DNA from: Chrysaora quinquecirrha
Taxonomy: Eukaryota > Cnidaria > Scyphozoa > Semaeostomeae > Pelagiidae
DNA length: 64,000 nt
Reading direction: 5' to 3'
Assembly (NCBI GenBank): GCA_014526335.1
Contig: JACTAT010000147.1
Span: 560,896-624,895, forward strand
A program made the position numbers and the translations under genes. Below the pieces are notes generated by a model that did no database searches, was not told where the DNA came from, and saw only the letters and a program-made list of their open reading frames with translations. Positions 47,275 to 57,662 of the stretch are shown in pieces. How positions within the stretch are numbered: the stretch's first letter is position 1; every line of letters begins with the position of its first letter.

Positions 47275-49321
47275 CTGAAAGAAAAGCAGTGAATAGTAAC
47301 ATGACTGAAATTAATCCATTAATTAATGGCTTATTGTAGCTCACAATACCAAATTTCTCTCATCTCAAATCATTTTCGAGAATCAAACCTATATTAATTA
47401 AAACAGCAATCAATTATTACAATTAATTCTGATCTATTTCGTTAGTCAATTCTGTTTACCGATTGACAGCCAATCAATGAGCTTACAATAAATTATATAT
47501 ACGGAAGGTTAACATACCAATCACTTGTTTACTGTGACAACGAAGTTTCATGTCCTAGCTATTATCTTTTAGGATATAAAGAAGGGCCTTTTCCTCAGAG
47601 GAAGGAGGAACGATTTCCCTCATAGCTGATGCATAGCATACAGTATTCCACGCATGTCAAACTAATCGATTTAAATTAGATACAATATCAAAGTTGCCGT
47701 TTAAAGTCAAACAAAGGAGAAAACTTCCAATAACTATGTTAACTAGCCCAGGATTTTATACTTCTCCTTATAGATATACATTTTGTTTGATATGTGAAGG
47801 TTAAGGTGAAATTATATTTTAGCGTCAGTCGCTAGGATCTCAGTAGTAGGTTAACTAATCGAGACCTCGATCCTGGCTATGAAGCTACTGGGGCTAGGCT
47901 CGAATCCTGACCACACTGAGCTCCTAAAACCACGAGTCAGCTGGATTACACCACGACGCCGCAGCACCTTCATACGTTGCATTTTTAAATCGTGGTACGA
48001 CTGCTCGCGGAAAATGGTTTAGCATCTCTATTAGAATTCTCGAAGGATGATATTATGCTTGGCTACACTGGCCAAAAAAAGGAAAATTAAAAGTAACATT
48101 GATTGACTAACCTAATGTCCGTCTTGTTAGCTACGTATTCACATTCATATACTCAAGAATATGAGGGTTAATTAAAAGCGTTCTGTTGAGGTAATTATAC
48201 AGGAACTGTAGGTTGGAGTGAATTTGTTCCCTTACCTACCTTGGATAATCATGCCTTTACAGAAGATATGCAACTAACTGCTTTCACGAAAATTGAGAAA
48301 TGTGGCGGATACTTGAAAAGAGACTCCACAGCAAGATGCTAATTGCCAAGTTAAGATTGGGCCTATATTCCATATTTGGTTAGCTCATAATTAATTCGAG
48401 AGGTGATCTACATAGGATTGTACGTAAGACGACACGAGACAATTTCAATTTATCCAATTATTAATTCAGAATTCATGAAAGAACTGTTTCTGACACACAC
48501 ACCTACGTACAAAACATGTAAACATCCCATTTTGAACCAAAAGACCGAACACAAATGATTACGGTTTGACATAAACTTACAGAGGCAGTTCTTCGTATAA
48601 CTTTTTTTCAAAGGAAACTAAAGAAAGCAGTCCTGTACAAAGACTCAAGCAAAACCCCATGAAAAACCACAGAGACATAATTATGTAACTGAAGGCTTTG
48701 CACAGAATATATAGCAAACTTACACTTTTTTTAATAAGCAACTTGATTTTCGTCCAGCCCTCAAAGTTGCTTAAAATTTTAGACATTTCAGCCCTCAAAG
48801 TTGCTTAAACGTTGCTTAATATTTTTTGTACCTACTAACCACCCCTGACGTCGCGGGTCGAAATCGTCATCTGTTGGGCCTACAACATGACTTTTGGGAG
48901 ACAGTAAGTGGAAAAACGTTAGCTAACGAACTTCAACATGCAAAACATAAGAACGAAGAACAATTTCCTAACACAAGAAAGAGAATTAGCTTGGTTGTTT
49001 GACTTCTTAGTTGCTTACAGTAATTCAATTGAGCCCTCAAGTTGCTTACTGTTAAGGTCAGTTCAGCCCTAGTTGCTTATTGAGCGGTTGCTTATTTAAA
49101 AAAACCTACCCTGCCTTGTATTGGACTTTAAAGTTTATTTTCTATTTCGTAACGACATTGTATTGATAGGCTGGTGTTTATTAGCTACATATATCATTAG
49201 CTATTTCAAAACAAACGTTAATAAAGAATGAAGAAAAACTGTGCTCTTTTATGCCACTGACTTTGCAACTGGCAACTCAGCGCAATCCAAAATTCACCCA
49301 TCTTCATCTTAACTCACTAAC
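47275..49321 (-). other. Intron-like AT-rich stretch, copy 1
   Basis: Lies between putative exons A and C. It holds the tRNA-derived SINE (47825-47970) and, at 48770-49090, several short repeats of the type ccctcaaagttgctta. No other gene seen. Confidence 0.4.
47825..47970 (-). mobile_element. tRNA-derived SINE head, copy 1
   Basis: On the minus strand, an A box (tggtgtaatccag, 47941-47953 region) and a B box (ggattcgagcc, 47897-47907) lie 33 bp apart, the spacing of Pol III tRNA promoters, within a tRNA-like arrangement. The sequence is unrelated to the Trp array. The exact 3' end and target duplications are unclear. Confidence 0.55.
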
Positions 49322-49409
49322 AAGATTATCTTTAATAACATCTTCAACTTCTATTGCAGCTCCAAATTTATCCTCCAGAATGATTCTAAACCTCAATCTT
49401 ATCAACTTA
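49322..49409 (-). CDS. Putative exon C of a SPATA24-like gene, copy 1
   Basis: An 88-nt exon predicted from a ctttctgag acceptor and a GTTAGT donor. It enters on the last base of a codon and ends in phase 0, as exon A requires. It encodes KLIRLRFRIILEDKF and then an acidic stretch ending DNL, which joined to exon A resembles the SPATA24 segment just before its AH-x-x-TKA motif. The acceptor is weak, and the open frame extends upstream, so the boundaries are tentative. Confidence 0.4.
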
Positions 49410-50235
49410 CTCAGAAAGGTCAAGCTAATTTTTCTTTTAAGCGTGGCAAGTGAATAATTATTTGAATATTTCACTGTTGAATATTTGGGTATCAATTTCA
49501 ATTGGCTTTTGTTCATATCGATACCTTATCCAATTTGAATTTATCAATCATAGTTTTATATTATTAATAATCATTATTCTGCGCTCTGAGCATAATACGA
49601 GTACTTGGTCGTGCTCCGTAGTGATGAAAAGAAGATGTAGATGTAGATGAATATTTAAGGATTACTTTCAATTAGCTTCCGTTCATTTTTATACCTAATC
49701 CATTTTTTACCAAAATGCATGCACTCACCTTAGCAAAACTTTATCTCTTTACAATAACTCTACTCATTCCACCTTTCACAATAAAATTTACTTGTAACAT
49801 ATGCTGTTGCCTCAACAAGTACGTCTAGGTTTTGAATAACTTTTTTACCATAAATGTATAGATTCTAAAGCATCTACAGCATGAAATTTTATGAGTACAA
49901 TGACAAGGGCTGTTCTCAGAGCAACATCAGATGCTAATGTTCTCAAAAAGACTAATATTGTTCAACACAATACAACAAGAAAAAATAAATTTGAGTGGGG
50001 AGAATTGAGTGTGAAAGATGCAGAGTTTTTGGTACAAATAAACAAGAGACGGATCACAACTTTGAACATTTAGTCCTGTAGTTATCCACCATTGTGAGGT
50101 GCACTTTCAGTTTACACTCTGACAATTACGTGAACAAAATATTAAAGGCTGTTCTCAAAACATCAATCAAAAGTCAGATTTACAAAAATCAACTGTGCTA
50201 GCCTGAGATAAAACCAGACAAAATTTCATTTTCAG
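49410..50235. other. AT-rich stretch without recognised gene, copy 1
   Basis: Contains a gatgtagatgtagatga microrepeat near 49635 and short unconvincing frames. Upstream exons of the SPATA24-like gene might be here but I cannot see them. Confidence 0.35.
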
Positions 50236-50720
50236 GAAGGCCTCGATGGCGTAAACTTAGGTGGTGTTAACATCATGAACATCAAACACGCCGGTGACAC
50301 ATACGCTACAGAAGGTCGTAGATTGTTAGCTACGTCAAGGGGAATGGTGTTCATGGAGTGGCACTTAATACTAGGAAAACCGAGACGATCGTCCAAACAA
50401 GACACAAAGACATTCTGAAGTGCAAGATCGATGAAACGGCGTGCAACCGAGGCAGGTATTGCTATTCAAATACATCGGATCTTTGTTCAGGGAGGACGGG
50501 AAACCAATAGAAGAAATAAAGGCCAGAAAAGCGCAAGCAAGACAAGGGTTCAACATCACGATCGTGCAACAAGCAGCAGCCTACAAACGAAAGCTGCTTC
50601 CAACAATAAAAAAGCGACAGGTCAAGTTCCTCGGACACATCATAAGGAAAGGAAAGCTCCAAAATCTGATCTTGTCCAGAAAGGTTGCCGGTGTCGTATG
50701 CGGAAGTGCCCCCTATTGAA
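50236..50720 (+). pseudogene. Decayed LINE reverse transcriptase C-terminal fragment
   Basis: The plus strand encodes GVNLGGVNIMNIKHAGDT, the position where related LINEs have N-x-x-YADDT; the catalytic YADD reads HAGD. It continues with NTRKTETIVQTRHKD, then after a frameshift LFKYIGSLFREDGKPIEEIK and RQVKFLGHIIRKGKLQNLIL, the usual C-terminal blocks of this LINE type. It is a different family from the two minus-strand LINE copies. Short and inactive. Confidence 0.75.
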
Positions 50721-51112
50721 AATGGTCCGATTTAAAGGAATGTGTTTCACTACTTCGAAACGCAATAGCGTTTCTCCCGGAACGCAATATATGAAAATAT
50801 TTTGAAACAAAGGACATAACGATTATATTATAACTTGTCAGTAACAATTATAAGAATAATAATAAAAATAAATAAATCGTGACAATTGCTGAAATAAGGA
50901 AAATATATGAGAAAATAATGAATAATTGAGAATGATATAATTTTATGCTATGATGATACAAATACGATACGCTATGTAGAATAAAAAATTACATTACTAA
51001 GAAATATGAATTAAATAAGATGTTATCAAATTCAACAATATGCAGTGCAACGAAGAAAAGGTATATTACCAATTACCCCCAACAAAAGATAGCACAAAGG
51101 GGCATTTGTAAT
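50721..51112. other. AT-rich spacer
   Basis: Simple-sequence-like, with aataataaaaataaataaat near 50850; no gene recognised. Confidence 0.4.
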
Positions 51113-52409
51113 CCTATATTACTAATATGCTTATGCAAATCAGGTTGACCATTGTTCTGCTCCCCGTACTGAGCCTTATAAACGATTAATCGAAGCCCTT
51201 TCTGCCCAGGTAGTGCACGCCGTATTTTTCTAAATCTTTTGAGAAGCGCAAGTTGATGAAAATTTCGATTTTATCTCGGCCTCAAAAAGTTTTGATTTTG
51301 ATGGCGGCCATCTATTGTGTTCCCTTCACTGCACGCACAGTGATTCTTTTGTCCTGCGGAAGTTTTTCTCCTAATCGCTCAGCTCAGTTATGTTGACATG
51401 AGCTGAAGTTGGAGCTAAAATACTCAGTATTTCAAAAGGAGGAAACATTCAAAATTTACTCGACTTTTGCTGTAAAATTCTCCTAAAATTTCTCCAGCAA
51501 GTTGGACATTATTTCTGCTGTTGATTCCGCGAATATTTTCAAGATTTATCACGCATCCCGACTCTTTTGTTGTCTTTAAAAAGCTTCTCAGAGGTCAAGC
51601 AAAACCAATTCATTTTGGAATCTTATACCGATATTTTTTCGGGTTTCAAGAAGAGTTTTTGCTTTGATAGATAGCTCCAGAAATCTCCAGGGTAAGAATT
51701 TTGTTAAGCTTTTTCGTCTAAAATTTTTCAACTGATAACGCACAGTTGAAACATTTTAAAGCACTGTGCACGCAACGCAATGAAAAAAAACTCGTAGGGC
51801 CTATAGGCCTACAGTACCCTATGAAACTCAAAGGCCTAAAATTTGTTTGGGTTCTTTTAAAAAGTCAGAGTTTGACACAAAAAAGTTGACATTTAGTGAG
51901 ATAGACTATTTGTTGTTGATGTAGGAAATTTGAAATTGAAGTTTTGGAGTTTTCTGTGGGATGTGGGAGGATTTTTTTAACTTACCAAGCAGTAATTTTG
52001 CATGTAATAGAATTTCAAGTGCAGACAGGTCATATAAACATTTTGTTACATTATAGTTCAAGTAGATGGAAGACAGTCAAAGATATCCATCATCTCCATG
52101 TTCACTTGCTCACAATGATATGGTGATGGTGATGATAATGATGATGACCATTGTGATGATTGTGATGATGATGACAATAACATTCTTTTTTGTCCACAGT
52201 TTACTCTAAGGTGCCAAATAAATGGGGGGCTGGGAAATTTTTCGAAAATTTAATAAACAGGGGTCCTAATAAGGTATGTGGGGTGGGCGAAAGAACTCAA
52301 AATTAATAAATGGGGGGCACGTTTACTTGGCACCTTAGAGCAATACCCTTTTATCAATTATCCAATGTGTTTACTATTACAAGTAGACTAGCTTTTTAAC
52401 TTGCAATAA
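51113..52409. repeat. ~1.3-kb direct repeat, unit A
   Basis: Begins near tattactaatatgcttatgc and ends near agactagctttttaacttg. It is nearly identical to 52703-54023, differing by a few indels, and resembles 54061-54830 at lower identity. It contains a GAT-rich microsatellite (52115-52180). No convincing coding frame; probably a non-autonomous transposon or satellite-like repeat. Confidence 0.8.
52204..52340. mobile_element. Small foldback element nested in unit A
   Basis: The 19-bp arms 52204-52222 and 52322-52340 are inverted copies with one mismatch (ctctaaggtgccaaataaa type). The interior holds two aaatggggggc-like blocks. The matching element in unit B is at 53824-53964. Confidence 0.6.
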
Positions 52410-52419
52410 GCATTTATCT

Positions 52420-52665
52420 TGACACCCGCAATGCAGTGAGTTTCTATGACACCTGCCATGCAGGTGAATATTAGAGTCCGGGACCAGCTCCCATGGCATC
52501 CCACAACCTCCCTTCTGACTCTAGCGAAAGTTCAGAAGGCTGTGTTAAAAGGCATGCATGTTAAAAGGCAGCTGAGATGGTATCTTGGCTTACCAAGGCT
52601 AAACTGGTATTTAATATTCACCTGCATGGCAGGTGTCATAGAAACTCACCGCATTGCGGGTGTCA
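52420..52665. mobile_element. MITE with 54-bp terminal inverted repeats
   Basis: 52420-52473 and 52612-52665 are inverted copies with one mismatch in 54 bp. The interior of about 138 bp has no coding potential. The outer ends begin TGACACCCGCAATGC; a similar motif (gacgcccgcgatgcgggcg) lies at the equivalent place after unit B, at about 54029-54047. Confidence 0.8.
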
Positions 52666-52702
52666 GAATGCTTGTTCGCATCGGGCGCCAAGTTAAATCT
52701 GT

Positions 52703-54023
52703 TATTACTAATATTCAGTTATGCAAATCAGGTTGCCCCATTGTTATGACCCATTGTTCGATTCAACAAGAAAGGCTCAAGTCCTGGGCCACCTAGAAAT
52801 GCGCTTTATTTTTAATCGAAGCCCTTTCTGCCCAGGTAGTGCACGCCGTATTTTTCTAAATCTTTTGAGAAGCGCAAGTTGATGAAAATTTCGATTTTAT
52901 CTCGGCCTCAAAAAGTTTTGATTTTGATGGCGGCCATCTATTGTGTTCCCTTCACTGCACGCACAGTGATTCTTTTGTCCTGCGGAAGTTTTTCTCCTAA
53001 TCGCTCAGCTCAGTTATGTTGACATGAGCTGAAGTTGGAGCTAAAAATACTCAGTATTTCAAAAGGAGGAAACATTCAAAATTTACTCGACTTTTGCTGT
53101 AAAATTCTCCTAAAATTTCTCCAGCAAGCTGGACATTATTTCTGCTGTTGATTCCGCGAATATTTTCAAGATTTATCACGCATCCCGACTCTTTTGTTGT
53201 CTGTAAAAAGCTTCTCAGAGGTCAAGCAAAACCAATTCATTTTGGAATCTTACCGATATTTTTTCGGGTTTCAAGAAGAGTTTTTGCTTTGATAGCTCCA
53301 GAAATCTCCAGGGTAAGAATTTTGTTTAGCTTTTTCGTCTAAAATTTTTCAACTGATAACGCACAGTTGAAACATTTTAAAGCACTGTGCACACAACGCA
53401 ATGAAAAAAAACTCGTAGGGCCTATAGGCCTACAGTACCCTATGAAACTCAAAGGCCTAAAATTTGTTTGGGTTCTTTTAAAAAGTCAGAGTTTGACACA
53501 AAAAAGTTGACATTTAGTGAGATAGACTATTTGTTGTTGATGTAGGAAATTTGAAATTGAAGTTTTGGAGTTTTCTGTGGGATGTGGGAGGATTTTTTAA
53601 CTTACCAAGCAGTAATTTTGCATGTAATAGAATTTCAAGTGCAGACAGGTCATATAAACATTTTGTTACATTATAGTTCAAGTAGATGGAAGACAGTCAA
53701 AGATATCCATCATCTCCATGTTCACTTGCTCACAATGATATGGTGATGATGATGATAATGATGATGACCATAGTGATGATTGTGATGATGATGACAATAA
53801 CATTCTTTTTTGTCCACAGTTTACTCTAAGGTGCCAAATAAATGGGGGGCTGGGAAATTTTTCGAAAATTTAATAAACAGGGGGTCCTAATAAGGTATGT
53901 GGGGGTGGGCGAAAGAACTCAAAATTAATAAATTGGGGGGGCACGTTTACTTGGCACCTTAGAGCAATACCCTTTTATCAATTATCCAATGTGTTTACTA
54001 TTACAAGTAGACTAGCTTTTTAA
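52703..54023. repeat. ~1.3-kb direct repeat, unit B
   Basis: Second copy of 51113-52409, highly similar over its whole length, with its own GAT-rich microsatellite (53735-53800) and foldback element (53824-53964). Confidence 0.8.
53824..53964. mobile_element. Small foldback element nested in unit B
   Basis: Arms 53824-53842 and 53946-53964; slightly longer than the copy in unit A because of runs of G. Confidence 0.6.
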
Positions 54024-54060
54024 CTTGACGCCCGCGATGCGGGCGAGCTTTTTACCTTCT

Positions 54061-54830
54061 CTATTACTAAGATGCTTATTATGCAAATGAGATGCCCCAT
54101 TGTTATGGGCCCTTGTTCGATTGAACAAGAAAGGCTTTTTCCCTGGGCCACCTAGAGATGCGCTTTTTTCTTTAATCGATCCCGTTTCTGGCCGGACACT
54201 GTTTAAAGATTTTGCTAAGCGTTTTGAAACCTAGAAGTTGGTTAAAATTTCGATTTTCTCTCGGCTCAAAAAAGTTTTGATTTTGATGGCGGCCATCTAT
54301 TGTTCCTCTCACCACACGCACAGTGATTCTTTTGTCCTGCGGAAGTTGCTGAGCTCACATTCGGCCTAAAATTATTTCAGTATTTGAAATGGAGGAAATT
54401 GCAAAACTACTCGATTTTCTTACTCAGAAGTCTTGCTGCTAATGTCTCCTAAAATTTCTTCAAAAAGGTGGATATTATTTCTGCTGTTGATTCAACGATT
54501 TTTCTCATGATTTATCACGAATCCTGACTCTTTGTCCTGTCTTTGGATTTTCTTCCGCTTAAAGGAAAACAGTTATTTTGGAATCTTACGAGGAATCTTG
54601 CCCACATTCTTTCGGGTTTCAAGAAGAGCTCTTGCTTTGATAAGCTTTAGAAATCCCCACGGTAAGAGTTGTGTGTGTTTTGCTCCCAGTTTCGTCTAAA
54701 ATTTTTCCACTAATAACGCAGTTACAATTTTTAAAACCACTGTGCACACAATGTAAACAAATCAAACACGTAATGAAACTCAAATAGGCCTAAAATTTTT
54801 GTGGGTTCCTTGACAAAGTCAGACAACAAC
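54061..54830. repeat. Diverged third copy of the ~1.3-kb repeat, truncated
   Basis: Starts tattactaagatgcttattatgc and shares the tgatggcggccatctattg block and later blocks with units A and B, with many substitutions and deletions. It stops before the GAT microsatellite and the foldback element. Confidence 0.7.
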
Positions 54831-54983
54831 ATAGAGCAGAAATGTTACTTATGCGCGCGCATTTTCCTCTGCACTTGTAAAAACGAAAATTGAGTTGAAT
54901 TTTCTGCTGTTGAAGAAAGGCACAAAGCTGTGAGAATATTGTTTGTGTGTTAATGTTTCGAATTTTGGTTAATTATTTGTGTT

Positions 54984-56390
54984 TTTGATGGTGCCACGTG
55001 AAGGAACACATTGTTACAATTAAGCAGAATTGGTAAAATTGTTACCTTGTAAATTGTTTCTGCTGTGTAAGGACTGATGCCGTATACGCGACAATAACTT
55101 TATTCTGGATGTTGCTTTCTTGATTGTTTTTCGAGGTGATCAGAAAACGTCAGGTTTTTGTCCATCTTTACGCCTAGATATTCGTATACATCTGATTCCG
55201 TGATATTTGTTTGATTGATCTTAATCTCCATAGGTTTACATCCCGAAGTTCTCTGGTATGTACCATAAAGGACACACTCAGTCTTGGTTTTTTTAAGATT
55301 TACTACGAGATTATTTTGGACAAGCCAGTTGGCAATCTGTTCTAGATAACTGTTCAATTTTTCTTCGATAACATCACATGTTTTACCACCAACGTACAAA
55401 ACAAAATCATCAGAATAGAGGGTCATTTCACATTGTCGTAAATTTTTATCGATATCGTTTATAAGTAAGACAAAGAGCAGTGGACCCAGTATGGGTCCCT
55501 GTGGTACTCCACAGGAAATAGCTTGAGCTTCTGACAAAGCTCCATCATATGACACAATTTGCTTTCTACCAAACAGATAGCTCTCAAACCAGCACAGCTC
55601 CTTCTTTTTAATACCATAGATAGGCAGTTTAGATAAGAGTCTTGCATAGTCCACCGTGTCAAAAGCCTTTTGCAGATCAATAAATACGGCTCCAGTCATA
55701 CGACCCTTATCCATATTGGTTCTGATGAAATCTGACAAAAAGTAACTGCGTGTTGTGTAGATGATCTGTTTCGAAAACCATACTGTCTCTCCGAGAGCAT
55801 ATTATTGGCCTCAAGATATTCATAGAGCTGGTTGTGCACAACCCGTTCAAAGACTTTCGAAATAACAGGGAGTACTGAAATCGGTCTATAGTTATCCATA
55901 ATCGTTCTTACACCTGACTTATAAGCTGGTGTAATTTTGGAGCATTTTTCAGAATATGGAAAGACTGCCATTTCGAGGCATCGATTGATCAATTTTGAGA
56001 GAGGGCCAGCTATCTCGTTTGCCCCATCGACAATCAATGATGTGGGTATATCATCACAACCAGCGGCCTTTTTTCTTTTTAGTTTCATTAGAATGTCTCT
56101 GATGTCTTGATGCTTGTCATTTTGAAGTTAAAGGTGGACTTTTTTGGGTTCTGTGTACGATGCAATGTTGAGTGTTCGTGATGTTTCCAAATTTGATTAA
56201 CTAGTACTGGCAAGGTATTTTGCAACTTTCTGCCAATCGTCGCGAAGAACATCCAGAATTTGTTCGATATAATTTTCTTTTCCGATGTAAGTTCCCCATT
56301 TATTTCAAATACTTTGCTGCCTCGTTCTTTTGAGGATTTTGTTGGGTAACATTTCTTAATTTGCTCCCAAAACTACTTTGGTCTCCCGAA
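54984..56390 (-). pseudogene. LINE reverse transcriptase fragment, copy 2
   Basis: Same element as copy 1. The frame continues past NLVVNLK into KTKTECVLYGTYQRTSGCKP and YEYLGVKMDKNLTFSDHLEK, which copy 1 loses to a frameshift. In turn copy 2 has a shift at about 55736, in the HAVTF region, where copy 1 is intact; the cause is an A run of five instead of six. The C-terminal IQKRAL block is missing because the duplication breakpoint cuts it off. YSDD motif at about 55406-55417. Confidence 0.85.
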
Positions 56391-56920
56391 ATCTAAAAAT
56401 TCCTTCTGATCATTACGAATGCACCGACTACGAATCGGAAGGATTGGAAGAGTTGAAAAGAGAAAATTTTCCATGAGCACAACTCTTGATTTGCCCGAGT
56501 ATAGCCTTGCCAGATAGCGATTGAAGGAAAGCCACGTAATCTCAAGTTAAACTTGAGTTTTTGAGACCAAATTCAGTCATTTTTAAAATCATCATGAGAG
56601 AAATTTTTGCAATCCCTTTCTCAATAAATCCCATAAATCTTGCAATAAAATACAAAGAGATTATAAAGCCCGCAAATCTCGTACGCCGTTGCCGTTTTTA
56701 GAAATGACACAAGGCTCAATTCAGTTCGTTCTGTTTGTTAATGTCAGAAAATTTTAGTCTGTCGTTTCACTGATGGGATTGGGAACACATTTTATTTGAT
56801 CGCCAAACCGGCATTACACGACGCGAATCTTTCGATCGAATCGAAATTCTCGAGCGAATTTTTTCGTAGCGAATTTATTTTGTGTGTTTTATTTTTCGAG
56901 GGAAATTCTAACTTTGCTTC
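56391..56920. other. Spacer between LINE and Harbinger-like fragment, copy 2
   Basis: Counterpart of 43511-44050; no gene recognised. Confidence 0.4.
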
Positions 56921-56921
56921 T

Positions 56922-57140
56922 GGGCCTAGGCAATAAAATAGGTGCAAAATTTAAAATGTGCACAGCTAGATGTTCATTATATAGAAAATTGTTGTTGAAT
57001 AAAGTTAAGCAAAGCGAAAACGAAATAAGCGAAAAAGGTTATGGGTGCGTAACATCTATCAAGAGCGCAAACAGAAAGGAGAGTTTCACCTTCTTGTGCA
57101 GCAAATGAGAATTCATGACAAAGACTACTTCTTCGCTGCT
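56922..57140 (+). pseudogene. PIF/Harbinger-like transposase N-terminal fragment, copy 2
   Basis: Same block as in copy 1, with one extra A (gcgaaaaagg) that breaks the frame before WVRNIY. After DKDY the sequence reads FFAAFA and then stops, so the Harbinger match extends only a few residues further than in copy 1. Confidence 0.5.
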
Positions 57141-57460
57141 TTCGCATGACACCTACTACATTTGGGCACCCTCTACACCTAGTTGCACCAGCAATAACAA
57201 AAGAAACAACACAAATAAGGATACTTTCTGCAGTCGAGAGGAGGCCAATCTCGACTGCAGAAAGGCTGCCTTCAAGTTATCATCGGCAATAAAAATGCTT
57301 GGTGAAGCAACTACTGCTTCAGCAGATCCAACTCACCTATTTGCTATTGACTGTGAGTAGCCAGTATCGCTTCCAAAACTTCTCGAGGGAGCGCCATTTT
57401 GAATTTGAGAAACGAAGAACTGAGGACAATTCGATCGAAGGAGTAGAACTCAAACCTACT
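57126..57460. other. 331-bp segment present only in copy 2
   Basis: Bounded by direct repeats CTACT (57125-57129 and 57456-57460). It contains a perfect 16-bp inverted repeat, arms 57224-57239 and 57249-57264 around a 9-bp loop, which would form a strong hairpin. An 81-codon plus-strand frame here (57115-57360) has no recognised similarity. Confidence 0.6.
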
Positions 57461-57521
57461 TTGTATTAGACATGATAGTCACCACTTATCATGACAAGCC
57501 TTTGACATTTAGTTGGGCAAC

Positions 57522-57553
57522 GTTTCGGGAGAGATCCGTCTCCCATCATTGGG
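57522..57553 (-). ncRNA. Hammerhead-like stem-loop near the Penelope 3' end, copy 2
   Basis: Same hairpin and GAAAC as in copy 1, but the preceding bases read CCAATGA, further from the hammerhead core. Likely a decayed or merely similar structure. Confidence 0.3.
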
Positions 57554-57662
57554 CAATGAGAAATGTGGTTTCTTGCTTATTTATTTCAAAGGTCGGATCG
57601 AAAGGTGTGAAACTAACCGGACCTGCGAGGAAGCTCGGAATTTTTTTTTTTGGCGCTCAATT

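Larger units (their letters stand above)
42122..50177. repeat. Large direct duplication, copy 1
   Basis: Nearly identical to 54984-64000. Matching starts inside the LINE 3' region (tttgatggtgccacgtgaag in both) and continues to the window end for copy 2. Compared with copy 2, copy 1 lacks 331 bp near 44268, about 170 bp near 45020, 319 bp near 45205 and about 150 bp near 49100; it has about 40 extra bases at 48849-48890. Confidence 0.93.

Noticed and set aside
47825..47970. Functional tRNA gene instead of a SINE
   Set aside because: A and B boxes are present but I could not form convincing acceptor and anticodon stems.
48581..48620. Possible SPATA24 exon encoding SFEKKLYEELPL before a GTAAGT donor
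   Set aside because: It ends in the wrong phase for exon A, and exon C fits the same position better.
49251..49650. Plus-strand frames of 66-76 residues in both duplicates
   Set aside because: Low-complexity translation of AT-rich DNA, antisense to the predicted exon C; no recognisable domain.
53148..53342. Plus-strand 64-codon frame in the 1.3-kb repeat
   Set aside because: Not kept in the sister repeat because of small indels; no similarity recognised.
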